In this document: piece by piece, positions 54,835 through 64,000 of the stretch
Layout: each line of letters starts with the position of its first letter
Position numbering within the stretch: the stretch's first letter is position 1
Assembly: GCA_946902875.1 (NCBI GenBank)
Contig: OX336343.1
Span: 8,979,754-9,043,753, forward strand
Direction: 5' to 3'
Length of the DNA: 64,000 nucleotides
Origin: Nematopogon swammerdamellus
Lineage: Eukaryota > Arthropoda > Insecta > Lepidoptera > Adelidae
Made by a program: the position numbers and the translations under genes
The notes under the pieces: generated by a model
What the model saw: only the letters and a program-made list of their open reading frames with translations
Told to the model about the DNA's origin: nothing
The model's database searches: none

Positions 54835-56196
54835 CTCAGGCGGCTGTGGAGGATGGTGGTATCACAGGTGCGCAACAAGGGGCTATTGCCGGATTTGTCG
54901 CGGGAAGGCGTCCTCACTCAGGACATAACATTGGCAACGACACACAAGCATGGCGTTTCAGTTGCTCGACGCCTATTTTCGCACCACACACTAGCCAGCG
55001 TGCGCAAACTGCACTTCTACCATCCTCTCAAGTATGTTTTTGAACTAAAATCATAAATCTGTGACTCATCGTCCATTTGCTCTTGCTATTTTGCCAAAAA
55101 AGCAAATGAAGTATAAATTTTTTATTTCGCACAGAATCCCGGTTGACGGCCTGGACTTGATCCTGTCCTCGGACTACAACCACTCGTGCGAGCCGTTCCC
55201 CGAGAAGTTGGATGTGCACTTACAGCCGGAGACATTGGGGCGTCCCTCGTGGCGCCGGCTGCGCAACACGCTAGACGTCATCCCTCCTGTTGTGGTGCCA
55301 ATGGTTAGTTTAGAATACCTACCTACTACCATTACCATCTAGATTTTAAGACATCTTCAGTCAGTCAGCGACTATGCGTCACCACAGATCGCCTCTGACG
55401 TACTTGATGTCGTCCCACCTAGCGGGTGGTCTTCCCCACATTCTGTTTCCCTGTCCACGGCCGCCAATATAGGAACCGTTTACTCCAATTGTCATCTCAT
55501 CAGCTGACGTGCCCAAGTATACCGGCTGCGCCATGTAAATGTTTGATAATTTATAATAAATAAAATACATTTAATGAGTCCATCTTTATTTTACTATGTT
55601 GACTAACTGTCAAAATTACAACTTTTTCTATGAACTAAATAATAACCAGCCAACCCATGACACAACCCACTGCCACTTGAGCTTAGCTAACCGGTATCGA
55701 AATGTAATGCCATCCAAACATAATATTTATTAAAACCTGAATACAGAGAGAACTACTAAGGTAGATAGGTACTTAAAAATTAAGATGTTTGAATATGCCG
55801 GGAGCACAGCTCATCGAAACAATATATTTGCGAACATGCACCACGTAAACATTGAAGTAGCATTTTCCTCTTGCATTACGTGTCTTCACTCACGTGAAGT
55901 GTTGTGTGCATATTCTATCTTACCTTAGAGCATCAAGTGTTTACAAGCACAATACACGTGTTTGTACAATGCCAGGTCCATAAGTGGTCTGAATGCGACA
56001 TTGAAAAGTAATAAATGGACAGATAGACACCATTTAAATGTTGATGATGCGACAGGGTCACCCGATGAAGCGCGGCGGGGTGCTAGAGCACAAGTCGCCG
56101 CACAGCGTGAAGCTGCTTAACTCCGGAGTGCACTCCTCGCAGACCAACCCCGGCTACTCGCGCCAGCCCGCCGGCGGTGCCATCTTCTTCTATTGA
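54835..56196 (+). CDS. Last three exons of an unrecognised gene
   Basis: Exons: 54835-55031 (acceptor ACCGACAG, donor AA|GTATGT), 55135-55303 (acceptor CGCACAG, donor ATG|GTTAGT) and 56056-56196 (acceptor GCGACAG, stop TGA 56194-56196). The frame is continuous over 168 codons: LRRLWRMVVSQVRNKGLLPD, then HKHGVSVARRLFSHH, KLHFYHPLKIPVDGLDL, SSDYNHSCEPFPEKLDVHLQ, RPSWRRLRNTLDVIPPVVVP, GHPMKRGGVLEHKSPHSVKL, ending GYSRQPAGGAIFFY. The base composition is coding-like and the phases agree, so I take it as a real host gene. Upstream exons were not found; they may lie beyond the repeats, or the gene may be partly displaced. AATAAA at 56316 is a candidate poly(A) signal. No function assigned. Confidence 0.8.
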
Positions 56197-56249
56197 CTTC
56201 ACGCTACACTTCACATTTTGTTGTCATATTTATTTTATTTATTAATGTC

Positions 56250-56971
56250 ACTCACCGTTCACATAGGTAAGGTTTTAAAAAATATATCTTTATGAGTTTT
56301 ATACAATTGTATTTAAATAAAGAGCAGCTCATTCGGGTCCGACCTGCAGGAATATCGTGTGAAACATAAATCCATGAAAATGTGACAATGACTTCACTTC
56401 GCATCACCTCACCTAATTTCGCCACCCTTTGCCTCACACTTCGCTACACCTCACACTTTGCCTAACTACACTTCAATTCACTTCACTTTGCTGCACTTCA
56501 CTTTGCTTCACACTTCGATTTCTTTTTATCCTAGCTAAATGCATTGGCAAGCTAGCCTAGTTGCGCTAGTGAAGCGGCGGACGATGACTGATGCTGATTG
56601 GCTTCGACCTGCCGATTTTGGACTCGGGCTCGAAACTCTCGTATTCACTATTAAGAGATTTTTTTTGGGCTTGCTGATCCTGAAAGTGCCTTTCCAGTAG
56701 TTATACGTTTGTGCACATTGTAAACAAATTTGAAGTTTTTTAGGAAAAATTTACCTATATAAAAATAAATGTTCGTTCGTCTTCTATGCTTTCGTAAACC
56801 ATTCATCCAATTCAACCATTCCTATGTTTTGTACCATTCCTATGATCGGCACAAGAATCCACGCTAACGGCGCGGCGGCGCCAAGTACCTTGCGTATTCA
56901 TAAGAAAAAAAATGTGACTAGATACATTGTCAATTGACAACTGGCATCAAATAGGTACAATAAAATTTTAA
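56250..56971. other. Gene-free stretch with a degenerate CACTTC-type repeat
   Basis: 56390-56520 is made of variants of CACTTCACTTTGC and CACCTCACACTTCGC, a drifting simple repeat. The remainder shows no feature I can name. Confidence 0.6.
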
Positions 56972-57420
56972 CTAGCTGTTGCCCGCGGCTTCGCTCGTGT
57001 GAAATTTATATTTCAAAAGAAGAAAGTAATTAACTTAGGGCGGGGTAGAAGGCCGAGTTGCATTCAGGAAGAACATAGACCTTCTTGAAGAAAGTAAGTA
57101 ACTAAATGTGAGGCCGAAGGCCGAGCTGTATTCTGGAAGATGATAAACCTTCTTTATGAAAGTTAGTAAAGTATGTTCAGGAAGACGATCAACCTTGAAG
57201 AAAATAAGTAACTAAGGGTGAGGTTGAAGGCCGAGCTTTGTTTGTGTAAACAAGAATATATTCTATCGAAAAAAGCAAGACATTAAGGGTGAGGCTCGAG
57301 GGCGAAAGAAGGTTTATCGTTTATCTGAATGCAGCTGGCCCTTCGGCCTCACCCTTAATTACTTACTTTCTTCTTTTGAAATTCGAATTTCACGCGAGCG
57401 AAGCAGCAGGCAACAGCTAG
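56972..57420. mobile_element. Foldback with two Helitron-type 3' ends
   Basis: The left end reads CTAGCTGTTGCCCGCGGCTT with CGCTCG; the right end is the mirror, CGCGAGCGAAGCAGCAGGCA then ACAGCTAG. Both ends are thus the hairpin-CTAG terminus of the Helitron at 5097-7258. Internal TTCGGCCTCACCCTTA resembles that element's 68-bp unit, also in both orientations. No TCTCACTA 5' end is present. Confidence 0.78.
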
Positions 57421-57714
57421 TCTTTAATAAAAATTATTTCTCATGTCATATCTGCGAGGTGCTACCTCGCAATCTTGCTCGCAGTTGCCCACGCCATCTA
57501 GGGAAACATATTTCAAGTAAGATCATAACTCAGAACAACAAATCACCTTGTCACATACACTCAGGGGAAATTATATAAAAAACAAATTATTTGAATACTT
57601 TATTTTCAAAATCACCTACTGTCCATTCCCCTCTAGATAGGCTTGCCATAATTTTCCAGACTCAAGTCCGGACGCCACACTGATCCTCAAAAACAAGGGC
57701 CTCCTCCTTCCGGA

Positions 57715-57905
57715 TGGGTACCACCATCGCACTGAATGAAGGTTGGCCGAAGCAGCTATGAAATAAAATAGTTCATGTTTTCCAGTTCAGCACGATCAAA
57801 AAGGAGGAAGCACTGACATGGCACCCAGTTCACCAAATTGTGTTGGGCTGATATCACCGCTATTGTCGGTGGTGAACCCAGTCTAAGTCAGGTGCATAGA
57901 AAAAA
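57715..57905 (+). repeat. SINE family A, degenerate copy
   Basis: CATCGCACTGAATGAAGGTT, then GGAAGCACTGACATGGCACC, then CAGTTCACCAAATTGTGTTG. Similar body to 3960-4145 but diverged in the last third. Confidence 0.65.
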
Positions 57906-58139
57906 TTTAAAGACTCAAAATCAACACAATTCGCGTTCAAGTCGCGTAGCACTGGCGCGGCGGAAGAAATCGATTACTGCGCGCGAATATAAAAAAATCC
58001 GGACGTAAGTACGAGTCCGGACATGGTTGCCAAATCCGGACAGTCCGGACTAAATCCGGACTAGTAGCAAGCCTACCTCTAGACGATTAAAACCACAATA
58101 CCTAGCTATCAATTGTTATATACACGGTGTTACCGTTAC

Positions 58140-58747
58140 CCCAATAATATTTTGGTGCTAGACCCATCGTGTTGGTACTCAAACTTCAGGTCTCGGTGAG
58201 ATCTATCCATCTGTCACATGAACTTTTGTTTTGGTCATAACTCGAGAACCACTGGTGCTAGACCCATCGTGTTGATACTCAAACTTTAGGTCCCGGTGAG
58301 ATCTATCCATCTGTCACGTGAACTTTTGTTTTGGACATAACTCGAGAACCGAGAACACGATGGGTCTAGCACCGGTGCGTCTCGAGTTATGACCAAAACA
58401 AAAGTTCATGTGACAGATGGATAGATCTCACCGAGACCTGAAGTTTGAGTACCCACACGATGGGTCTAGCATCAGTGGTTCTCGAGTTATGACCAAAACA
58501 AAAGTTCACGTGACAGATGGATAGATCTCACGAAGACCTGAAGTTTGAGTACCAACACGATGGGTCTAGCACCAGTGGTTCTCGAGTTATGACCAAAACA
58601 AAAGTTCACGTGACAGATGGATAGATCTCACCGAGACTTGAAGTTTGAGTATCAACACGATGGGTCTAGCACAAGTGGTTCTCGAGTTATGACCGAACAA
58701 ACCAACAAACAAACAAATATACTTTCGCATTTATGATATTAGTGAGT
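58140..58747. repeat. Inverted 100-bp array ending in a Helitron-type 5' end
   Basis: 58140-58350 carries two plus-orientation copies of the 24040-24530 unit. From about 58352 to 58690 three or more copies run in the opposite direction (CACGATGGGTCTAGCACCAG, TCTCGAGTTATGACCAAAAC). It ends in (AAAC)n and TTCGCATTTATGATATTAGT, the reverse of the Helitron start seen at 5097. So this array, and probably the one at 24040, belongs to a Helitron-like element. Confidence 0.88.
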
Positions 58748-58831
58748 AACGCAATTTTCTTATGAGTGTTGCATGCATACATAGTGCCATTCAGTTTTTG
58801 TTGCGAGCTAGTGCGGGCACTGCGGTCTCCT

Positions 58832-58868
58832 TACCCGGCGTACCCGGCATGGCGGGTACGCCGGGTAA
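58832..58868. repeat. Strong GC-rich hairpin
   Basis: CTTACCCGGCGTACCC and GGGTACGCCGGGTAAG flank a six-base loop. A 16-bp perfect stem; its origin is unclear and it may be a MITE core. Confidence 0.85.
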
Positions 58869-58964
58869 GGGAGTGCGGTCACAGTCCGCGCGGTCCTATT
58901 AGGATCGCACTTTTAAATGCCGGGTATGGAATTTTGCGGGCAATGTCCGCGGGCCCGCGCGACA

Positions 58965-59408
58965 CCTCTGGTTCTGTATCATATAGGGAGTAAAAAAATA
59001 TTTTTTTATGTATTTAAATAAAAAAATAGGTGGTTCATTTTTATAGCCTAATCGATTCAGTTTCATAACAGTAACAAAAAAGTCTTCATTACCATTATGA
59101 TGTAACACGTGTAAGTTGGTAAAAAAAATCAAATTCTTTCTATTCCATACTAATAACACTAAAATTGTGGTTTTTTCACAATTTCTGAAAGAAAGAGATC
59201 TATGTGTTGGAAGACTTTTTTGTTCCTGGCATGAAATTGAAACGATTAAGAAATTTTTTTTTACATTTGACATTAAAAAAATTTTTTTTGTCAAAAAAAA
59301 ATTCTTTGTTCTTCAAAAGTGATCTATTTCCGATACAGAACCACCCCCACCCCCCCCCCCCCCCCCCACCTTAGCGTACTATTAACTAATTTTCAAAGAC
59401 CTTATATA
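58965..59408 (-). mobile_element. MITE family C, one end lost, with long C tract
   Basis: It matches 62602-63102 in reverse over nearly its whole length (ATTTCTGAAAGAAAGAGATC, TATGTGTTGGAAGACTTTTT, GTTCCTGGCATGAAATTGAA). The right end keeps TTAGCGTACTATTAACTAAT and AAAGACCTTATAT. The left end stops at the ATATAGGGAGT segment without the outer inverted repeat. The AACCCCCCCTTAG segment has expanded to a run of about 25 C with a single A (59343-59372). Confidence 0.82.
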
Positions 59409-60093
59409 AGCTTTTGCCCGCGGCTTCGCTCGCTGTAGACTCGATTTAACAGAAAATCCGATGCAAATATGATAATAAACTGTTGTTTCTCTTATATTCT
59501 CTCCCTCCCCCTCCCTCTCTCTCCACCATCCTTCCCTCTTGCCCCCACTAATCCCCCTCCCCTTCCTTCCCAACTTTTCCTACCCCCTCCCATCGCTGCC
59601 ATTCGTCCCCCCCTTCCCATTCCTTCATCTCCCTACCTCAATAATTTGTCTCTCCCTACCCTCCCCTCCCACCCTTCTCCTCACCTCCCCTCCTTTACCC
59701 CTCCCTTTACTCCACTCCTCCCCCTTTCCGTCACTCTTCCCCCTCCCCTCCCCCACCATTCCTCTCTTGCTTCATCACCCTATCTCCACTCCTCTCCCTC
59801 CCTTCCCTCCCCCTCTCACGACCCATACTCCCTCCCCTCCCTTCCATCTCTCTGCGTCCACCTACCCTCCCTCACCTCTCCCTCTATTCCCCTTTATTCC
59901 CCCTTTATTCCTCCCTCTCTCCCTAAACAAAAATCCTAAGCCTTCTAGTTCCCACAGAAAACAGGATGGTACGGAAGCCTCTTTACGCGAGCTCGACTCG
60001 AACTTGACCACTTTTTTTTTAATTATGTTACCCTACCACTATACAAAGTTTCATCAAAATCCGTCCAGCCGTTCAGGCGTGAAATTAGTGAGA
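59409..60093 (-). mobile_element. Helitron-like element, minus orientation
   Basis: The left side reads CTTTTGCCCGCGGCTTCGCT (3' end hairpin reversed) and the right side CATCAAAATCCGTCCAGCCG, then TTCAGGCGTGAAATTAGTGAGA (5' end TCTCACTAAT reversed; two overlapping pieces). Between them is a CT-rich tract (59495-59925), the mirror of the GA-rich part of the element at 5097. The long open frames across the tract are compositional. The CTAG terminus is mutated. Confidence 0.78.
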
Positions 60094-60549
60094 TAAGAAG
60101 TGTAGTGAGATTAACAATAATTGATAGGTATACATCAGTAGTCTCAGGGCAAAAGGGGTTATCTGTCATTTAGCAAATTTTACAGGAGGAGCAAAACAAA
60201 GTTTTATTTACAAATAACAATTAAATTAGTAATCATAGAAGATTGTAATGTTCTACAAAAGGGTTAAGCTTCTTACTATTAACTCCAAAACTTTAAATAT
60301 TAAAGTGCATAGCTTTACATTTTCCTGAAAAAATTTATTTAATGGCATGAAAATCTCAGATAGCTTCTTTTGCCATAATATGAAAATCTTAAATACTTTA
60401 TTTTTTCTTCATTTATACGTTTTTTCAGGGAAAGTGAAAATTTGGAAGTGAAAGGCGTTAATTATTGTTTAGAAATCATTTATTGTTTTATTTATATACA
60501 ATTCAAAACATTTTGTCAGCCTCGGTAGCAAAAAGAAAAAACATTGTTT

Positions 60550-60806
60550 ATTGTTCCTCCTCTGAATCGCTAATCAAATCGTCGTGTATGTCTGGGATTT
60601 TACCATCATATTGAATATTTTTGTAAAATTAATGATATTCTTCCGAAATAAGCCGCAAAAGAGACAGAAGTCATTATATTTATTTTTTGAAATTGTTAAT
60701 TGGTTATTATATTTTTGTTTTATCTCGATGGATTGAAATTCGAATCTATGTTGATTACGTGCGATTAGAAGCTGATGAAATTCGGGCGTTTTAAATTTTT
60801 TTGTCA
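60550..60806 (-). pseudogene. C-terminal remnant of a transposon protein
   Basis: The minus strand reads FKTPEFHQLLIARNQHRFEF and LTISKNKYNDFCLFCGLF, then, after a one-base shift, EEYH-FYKNIQYDGK..IPDIHDDLISDSEEEQ and a stop. The order ISKxKY-DL-LC, YH-FY-N and acidic tail resembles the C-terminus of the protein remnant at 52977-53121. A frameshift and a stop at the YH-x-FY site make it a pseudogene. Confidence 0.55.
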
Positions 60807-61222
60807 TGTGTATAATCGCGACATCGTCCCTTTTTTACTTGAATTACTCGGTTCTTACTCCATTGAACTGGTATTCCATCTATAAATTTAGTTCGACGAA
60901 AGTATGGCGAGTTTGAACCTTCAGACAGGGATTTGAAATCAAAGAGATTTTATGTATAGAGTGAGCACTACGAAGAAAGAATACAGAGAAATGACGGCCA
61001 ATAACTGAGGTATGAGGTAAGGTAGCGGGGTGGCGGAACGCTGAGCCGCGCGGGGCGGGAAGCGAGCGGGAGAGGGGCTAGCTAGCGAGCGACTAGCGGC
61101 TAGCGGCCCGGCTGGCCCGGCCGGTCAGTCAACACGTGCATGGAATACGTAGGGTTGTCACTTAGTCTACCAAAAATATATTTTTCGATTTATTATTTTA
61201 CGAGTAGGTATTATGGTTAATT

Positions 61223-61284
61223 GTGCCCGTAGTCTAGTGGTAACGCTTCTCAATGCAGAAGTTGCGGGTTCAAATCCCGGGCAC
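61223..61284 (+). other. tRNA-like pol III unit
   Basis: The A box TAGTCTAGTGG (61230-61240) and B box GGTTCAAATCC (61267-61277) both match the tRNA consensus. The outer GTGCCCG and CGGGCAC pair over 7 bp, and CTTCT..AGAAG can form an anticodon-like stem. At 62 nt it is too short: the T arm and acceptor overlap and the loop lacks a proper U33-anticodon order. I call it a tRNA pseudogene or retroposon head. No T-run terminator follows closely. Confidence 0.6.
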
Positions 61285-61756
61285 TAACTAATGTACTTAT
61301 TTATTTCCTTGATAAAGATTGATATACGTGCATTTCATAACGAATAGGTACGATCGCTCCGGTGAAGAAAAATAAAGTTAGGTAACTAGTGCACACTGGT
61401 CTATGAAGGTATTTTTGTGTAAACTGCTTCTGATTTCCACTGGTCACCATGTACGAGTAATCGAACCGGATATAACAAATTGTGACAAGTTCGAGTGCAA
61501 TATGACTGCCATAAGAATACTCAATAAACAATAAAACAACAACAATAAAAACAATACCTCCTATGTCAGTGAGCAGAGTCCGTGCCTAGCAGTGGGACGT
61601 TTTAAAGGATTATAGAAGAAAACAGATAGTGAATTTCATCGAAAAAAACGTTTTTATGTATTTAAACTTAAAATACAGAACTATAATAACTTGAAATAAA
61701 TACCTAAACTTATATGGGTTTTTAAATTACCGTGGTTATTTGACATTTTAAGAAGT

Positions 61757-61897
61757 AACAACGGCATTACTCACTATCGAAATACGAGCTGTGTGGCTCG
61801 ACATTTCGGCCAGAGTGCTCATGATGATGGGCCATACGTTTGGCCCGAAACGTCGAGCCACACAGCTCATATTTCGACCGCGAGTAAAGCCGTTTTG
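61757..61897. mobile_element. Palindromic MITE, about 140 bp
   Basis: GAGCTGTGTGGCTCGACATT and TCGGCC at the left are mirrored by GGCCCGAAACGTCGAGCC and ACACAGCTC at the right. The outer parts ACGGCATTACTC and GAGTAAAGCCGT also pair. The loop of about 25 bp contains ATGATGATGG. Confidence 0.85.
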
Positions 61898-62601
61898 TAT
61901 TCTTATAGTACCTACACTTAATAACTAGAATAATATCTAAAAAACTAAACTTAATAATAAAGAATTCATAACTGCGGTCTTGGCCTTGGACTAAACTTAA
62001 AATCTTCAAACCAAACATACATAAAATAAAGAGTGCAGCATTTATAAAAAAAATATATATATATAACTAAAAAAACCATTAGGTATACTTTGGACTACAC
62101 ACACAAACACAACTAAAATAACTCTTCCTCCGTACTTAAACAAAATAATTTAAATTTCACTTTACACAAATTTAAATTTTCACTTTCCCTTAAACAATGT
62201 ATCATCTTGGACTATTTTTATCCATCTTTCTCGTATTGATCCCTTAGAAGGATGTGGAAACCTTGTAAAAAAATTGTTTTCTTGAAAATGTCTCAATTAC
62301 TTACTAATTAAAAAAAAAAAAAAAGAATAGCGACAATTCACTCTCATATTTTAACGTGGTTTAATACATATTTATTTACTTTCATACATGATATCCCAGA
62401 ACTCTATTTCTAATCATTCATATGTGGCAGCCCTAATGAGCGCGTTCAATTTATTTGTTTAATTAAATAATTATTAAATAGTTATTGCAATGCGAGGTCA
62501 ATACATAAAATGTACAAAATTTTCAAATTGAAGTAGCGTTGTGACAGCCCTAATTGGCCAGTTGAACCAAATATTTCTAAGCACATGGAAAACAAGATAT
62601 T

Positions 62602-63102
62602 ATATATAAGGTCTTTCAAAATTAGTTAATAGTACGCTAAGGGGGGGTTCTGTATCGTAAATAAATCGCTTTTGAGGAACAAAGATTTTTTTTTACAAAA
62701 AAAAAATTTATAATAATGTAAAATGTAAAAAAAAATTCTTTTCTTAATCGTTTCAGTTTCATGCCAGGAACAAAAAAGTCTTCCAACACATAGATCTCTT
62801 TCTTTCAGAAATTGTGAAAACCACAATTTTAGTTTTATTAGTATGGAATAGAAAGAATTTGATTTTTTTTACCAACTTACACGTCACATCAAAATGGTAA
62901 TGAAGACTTTTTTGTTACTGTTATGAAAATGAATCGATTAGGCTATAAAAATCAACCACATATTTTTTTATTTAAATACATACAAAACATTTTACATAAA
63001 AAAAGGCGAAGGTCCAAAAAATTTTATATAGGTTTTACTCCCTATATGATGCAGAACCCCCCCTTAGCGTACTATTAACTAATTTTGAAAGACCTTATAT
63101 AT
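62602..63102. mobile_element. MITE family C, complete copy
   Basis: The left end TATATAAGGTCTTTCAAAAT, then TAGTTAATAGTACGCTAAGG and GGGGGTTCTG, is mirrored over about 52 bp at the right end (CAGAACCCCC..ATTTTGAAAGACCTTATATA). About 500 bp, A/T-rich, no transposase. It starts and ends in TATA, compatible with TA target duplication. Truncated relative at 58965-59408. Confidence 0.9.
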
Positions 63103-63674
63103 TAAGATCACAATGAAGTGATACTTACCTATGAAATGAGATGCTATCAGTTTTCCCAATATTTTTGGTATGATTTTTGCAATATCGCAATTCGCAACAC
63201 ACAACCGGGCATAATGACTGGCGCGATGCGAGCCGCAGACGGACGGCAGCGAGCGCGCGGACGGCGCGTCCGCCGCGTTCGGTCGCTCGCGAGCTACTAG
63301 TCACAAGAGGGTCCCTCCGCGTAATGGTTACTCCACCGCGGTGGAGCGAAGGCTGTTGCCCGGGTAAGAGGTCTAGTAGAATACATGATACGTCGTTGTT
63401 TGAAATCTAGAAAATAAGACATTTTCATTTCTACCACAGACATTTTTTTACCTTTTCCGGCCTAAATAAATCACAGCCAAAGAATATAATACTTCTCACA
63501 GCTGATCCATTGACAGTTGACATGTTATATGCGTCACCGTAATTTGCATGACCATGTTTTAATCGCAACTACAATAAAAATGTAACACAACTTACATACA
63601 ATATCGCTATAAACCTTTCAGCACCAACTACAAAAATATTCAAAACAACTAATTCATATTATGGCAAAAGATAA

Positions 63675-63880
63675 AATGTTAAAGTTAGGTTGATTTGCCA
63701 TAACTAAATTCAAATTTAAAGTCCCAGTCACAAAAAGGCAAAACATTAAATCTGCAGATTAATCCTTTTCTTTTTTCGTCTGAGCCTTTTTCCATTGTTT
63801 TTCCATAACCAAACTCAAATTTTAAGTCCCAGTCACAACAAGGCAAAACATTAAATCTGCAGATGAATCTTTTTGCCATC
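63675..63880 (+). repeat. Direct repeat, about 110-bp unit, 2 copies
   Basis: CCATAACTAAATTCAAATTT, AAGTCCCAGTCACAAAAAGG and CAAAACATTAAATCTGCAGA recur about 109 bp later with small changes (CCATAACCAAACTCAAATTT..). The GGCAAAA/TTTTGCC motif also recurs at 63662, 63870 and 63948. The role is unknown; the array or element may continue past the window end. Confidence 0.85.
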
Positions 63881-64000
63881 TGAAAATTATGAAAGAATTA
63901 TCAAAACCTTAAGAGGCAAAAGGAGCCAGCTGTAAAACTACTCCTTTTGCCGTAGTCTAATAAATAAATAACTATCTTTAAATTATTTAGTAGGCAAAAC

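Noticed and set aside
59469..60096. Proline/serine-rich frames of 156 and 185 codons
   Set aside because: Translation of the CT-rich tract of the minus-strand Helitron copy; no family resemblance.

Overview
The window looks like part of a moth or butterfly (Lepidoptera) nuclear genome. Genes are split by introns with GT-AG borders, and there are no bacterial-type operons. The space between exons is filled with repeats I know from lepidopteran genomes: Helitron-like elements that begin TCTCACTAAT and end in CTAG after a GC-rich hairpin, an R4/Dong-like non-LTR retrotransposon beside (TAA)n, an RTE-type 3' fragment, piggyBac-like TTAA elements, hAT-like elements with 8-bp duplications, and many foldback MITEs. 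All identifications rest on reading the sequence; no database search was possible.

Layout: (1) 195-13069, plus strand: the 3' part (11 exons, 567 codons plus stop) of an NFX1/shuttle craft homologue with NF-X1 zinc fingers and an R3H domain. Its introns carry a Helitron-like element, an internally deleted R4/Dong-like element, a SINE with a 5S-rRNA-like head, a piggyBac-like MITE and a hAT-like element. (2) 13070-19600: intergenic, with an internally deleted mariner. (3) 19674-21662, minus strand: a four-exon gene whose family I do not recognise. (4) 21.7-37.6 kb: repeats only. It holds a THAP-type zinc-finger first exon in a possible transposon, a 100-bp tandem array, a large inverted satellite (about 109-bp units, 27985-31365), a piggyBac-like MITE and a 90-bp array (35988-37490). 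(5) 37917-47402, minus strand: SRSF2/SC35, three coding exons with exact phase, whose introns hold an apparently intact R4/Dong-like retrotransposon on the opposite strand and two nested inverted-repeat elements. (6) 47591-50741, minus strand: a 5'-truncated RNase-H-bearing non-LTR element with a poly(A) tail, about 190 bp upstream of the SRSF2 start codon. (7) 50842-54690: a decayed DNA transposon and a foldback element with tRNA-like arms. (8) 54835-56196, plus strand: the last three exons of an unrecognised gene. (9) 56.2-64 kb: repeats, including two copies of a MITE with about 50-bp termini, a minus-strand Helitron copy and a tRNA-like pol III unit.

The host genes appear to be independent housekeeping-type genes (a transcription factor/RNA-binding protein and a splicing factor) and not one pathway. 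The most interesting material is the repeat biology: a SINE family with a 5S-like head and a 3' tail shared with a LINE fragment in the same window, and several large head-to-head satellites and foldback structures.
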